Shown: positions 62,943 through 64,000 of the stretch, in pieces
Numbering within the stretch: position 1 is the stretch's first letter
How the letters are laid out: each line of letters opens with the position of its first letter
Assembly (NCBI RefSeq): GCF_947487305.1
Contig: NZ_CANKWH010000002.1
Span: forward strand, 356,523 to 420,522
Direction of reading: 5' to 3'
DNA length: 64,000 nt
Source of the DNA: an uncultured Paracoccus sp.
GTDB taxonomy: Bacteria; Pseudomonadota; Alphaproteobacteria; Rhodobacterales; Rhodobacteraceae
The notes under the pieces: generated by a model
Database searches by the model: none
The model's input: the letters and a program-made list of their open reading frames with translations, nothing else
Told to the model about the DNA's origin: nothing
Position numbers and translations under genes: made by a program

Positions 62943-63266
62943 ATGCCCAAAGAGGAATGGGGCACGAAACGCCTGTGTCCGCATTGCGCGACGCGCTTCT
63001 ATGATCTGCAGAACGATCCGATGACCTGCCCGGCCTGCGGCGCGACCTTCACGGTCGAGAGCCTGACCGACGGTCGCGGCCGTGTCATTGCGACCGAGAA
63101 GTCGTCGAAGATCACCAATGACAATGACGATGTCATCGATTCCGATGATGATCTGGATGATGATGACAGCGGCGATCTGGACGACGACCTGCTGGACGAG
63201 GACGATGACGACGATGATGTCTCGCTGGACGACATCGCCGATGTCTCGGACGAGAACGACGAGTAA
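62943..63266 (+). CDS. TIGR02300/FYDLN-acid family protein
   Basis: A 107-residue protein. Residues 1-40 have a zinc-ribbon-like pair LCPHCATRFYDLQND and CPACGATF, with the FYDLN signature. The rest is a very acidic, disordered tail (SDDDLDDDDSGDLDDDLL ...). It is almost confined to Alphaproteobacteria. The role is unknown. A strong terminator follows. Confidence 0.95.
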   Translation: MPKEEWGTKRLCPHCATRFYDLQNDPMTCPACGATFTVESLTDGRGRVIATEKSSKITNDNDDVIDSDDDLDDDDSGDLDDDLLDEDDDDDDVSLDDIADVSDENDE

Positions 63267-63310
63267 GCCGCGGGCGTCTGCGGCACACGCGCCCCTCGGG
63301 GCGTGACAGG

Positions 63311-63344
63311 GGGCGGGGTCCGGTCATCGGTCCCCGCCCTTTTT
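63311..63344 (+). terminator. Intrinsic terminator after the FYDLN gene
   Basis: GGGCGGGGTCCG pairs with CGGTCCCCGCCC, followed by TTTTT. It ends 45-80 bases after the stop codon. Confidence 0.9.
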
Positions 63345-63502
63345 CATGGCGCTTTTACGGGCCCGGGACGCAGGCGGGCGCAGCTGAAACGACCTGCCAA
63401 ACAATCTGCACAAAAACCCGAATTTAGCACTTGCGCCCCGCCGCCACCCCTCATATACGACCCTCCACGCGCAGGACGACACGCCGGCGCGAGACCTCCG
63501 GT

Positions 63503-63578
<76 letters not shown>

Positions 63579-63803
63579 GATAAATCAGACGATTTTTTAG
63601 AAAATTTCTATTCTTCAATGGCTTGGTCGCGCATGGGTCATGAAGCGATAGCGTTTTGCTACATATTCCGCTACAAGATTTGCTACATCGGGACGTGAGG
63701 GGCTGCGCGATAACATCGGCGGAATCGCTATTGTGAATAGCCCCGAGTTTCTTAGACGCATTCGCGTCTTATCATCATCCGCCGCTCGAACTCTGCAGGC
63801 GAC
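63579..63803. other. AT-rich sequence between tRNA-Ala and the insertion element
   Basis: These 225 bases are AT-richer than the chromosome. On the minus strand a frame (stop at 63615) reads PDVANLVAEYVAKRYRFMTHARP. It comes from GCTACA repeated three times (63657-63687) and continues into the insertion element, so it may be the tail of a gene that the element cut. No family could be recognised. Confidence 0.35.
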
Positions 63804-64000
63804 TGATCCTCCCCCTGTGAAGTGGTCCGCCGTTATTATGAGGAAACGGAGGATCAGAGATGGCAAACAAGAGACCGAAGCCGGAAGAGATTGTGTCGAA
63901 GTTACGGCAAGTTGAGGTTCTGATGGGACAAGGTTTATCCCGTCTGGACGCGATCCGGCGGATCGGGATTGTCGAACAGACCTATTATCGCTGGCGCAAG
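63804..64000 (+). mobile_element. IS3-family insertion sequence, left end
   Basis: The left terminal inverted repeat appears to begin TGATCCTCCCCCTGTGAAG at 63804. The orfA transposase gene follows at 63860. The right end is outside the window. A second TGATCCTCC complement (GGAGGATCA, 63848-63856) overlaps the orfA ribosome-binding site. Confidence 0.85.
63860..64000 (+). CDS. IS3-family transposase OrfA (5' part)
   Basis: The first 47 residues of an OrfA: MANKRPKPEEIVSKLRQVEV, then MGQGLSRLDAIRRIGIVEQTYYRWRK. This is the N-terminal helix-turn-helix (transposase_8 type) of IS3/IS407-like elements. GGAGG lies seven bases before the ATG. The rest, and orfB, are outside the window. Confidence 0.93.
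   Translation, partial: MANKRPKPEEIVSKLRQVEVLMGQGLSRLDAIRRIGIVEQTYYRWRK

Noticed and set aside
63082..63266. Asp-codon repeats in the FYDLN gene as a tandem DNA repeat
   Set aside because: They encode the normal acidic tail of the TIGR02300 family, so no separate repeat is called.

Overview
The window is a high-GC alphaproteobacterial chromosome segment, most like Paracoccus or a close relative in Rhodobacteraceae. The evidence is the overall codon use, the murA-DUF2948 pair, the TIGR02300/FYDLN protein with its acidic tail, the GT14 protein with a C-terminal extension typical of this family of bacteria, the Asp-type (non-zinc) HemB, and a recurring intergenic CAAATATCC element typical of Rhodobacterales. 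Species cannot be fixed by eye.

Bases 1-6460 are the right end of a mobile island integrated at the 3' end of a tRNA-Thr gene (6461-6535). It carries, from the tRNA inwards, a tyrosine integrase, a serine resolvase with an upstream res-like array of TGTCCGT sites, a palindrome-rich intergenic stretch, a small zinc-ribbon-like protein overlapping an RNase HI gene and, divergently, a partial AT-rich gene for a non-canonical reverse transcriptase (motif C reads FMDD, motif B reads PQI instead of PQG) that runs off the left edge. This RT with its neighbouring RNase HI is the best candidate for an undescribed, possibly anti-phage, system.

Bases 6500-18500 are core and accessory metabolism. murA with DUF2948, GNAT and HAD genes comes first, followed by a Rieske/SDR/ABM group and hpd with a divergent Lrp regulator. 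An HxlR regulator then stands divergent to a six-gene operon (DUF1428, VOC, GST, PhnB-like, YceI, GST) that looks like an electrophile-detoxification unit. Bases 18600-33500 hold a DctPQM TRAP transporter, valS, a HisC-like aminotransferase, a porin, cydABX, a CDGSH/GNAT pair and miaB.

Bases 33500-50300 hold csp, usp, a CDF metal exporter, polA, a CHCC zinc protein, an ABC ATPase and GFA, zinT behind a Zur-like box, a HIT protein, a GT14 glycosyltransferase and sulfotransferase pair, a secreted RTX metalloprotease, acpP-fabG-fabD, a cytochrome b561-YceI fusion, and ndk. Bases 50500-63600 hold an AI-2E-type permease, msrB, an OlsB-like acyltransferase, pabC-pabB-mfd, hemB, a SYLF lipoprotein, an intradiol dioxygenase with a GntR regulator, a YgjP-like peptidase, the FYDLN protein and tRNA-Ala(GGC). 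The window ends inside an IS3-family element whose leader can fold over the transposase ribosome-binding site.

Two copies of a roughly 170-nt intergenic element (17814-17989 and 49578-49745) show compensatory base changes in several predicted helices, including one that competes with another. They are the second most interesting signal in the window.
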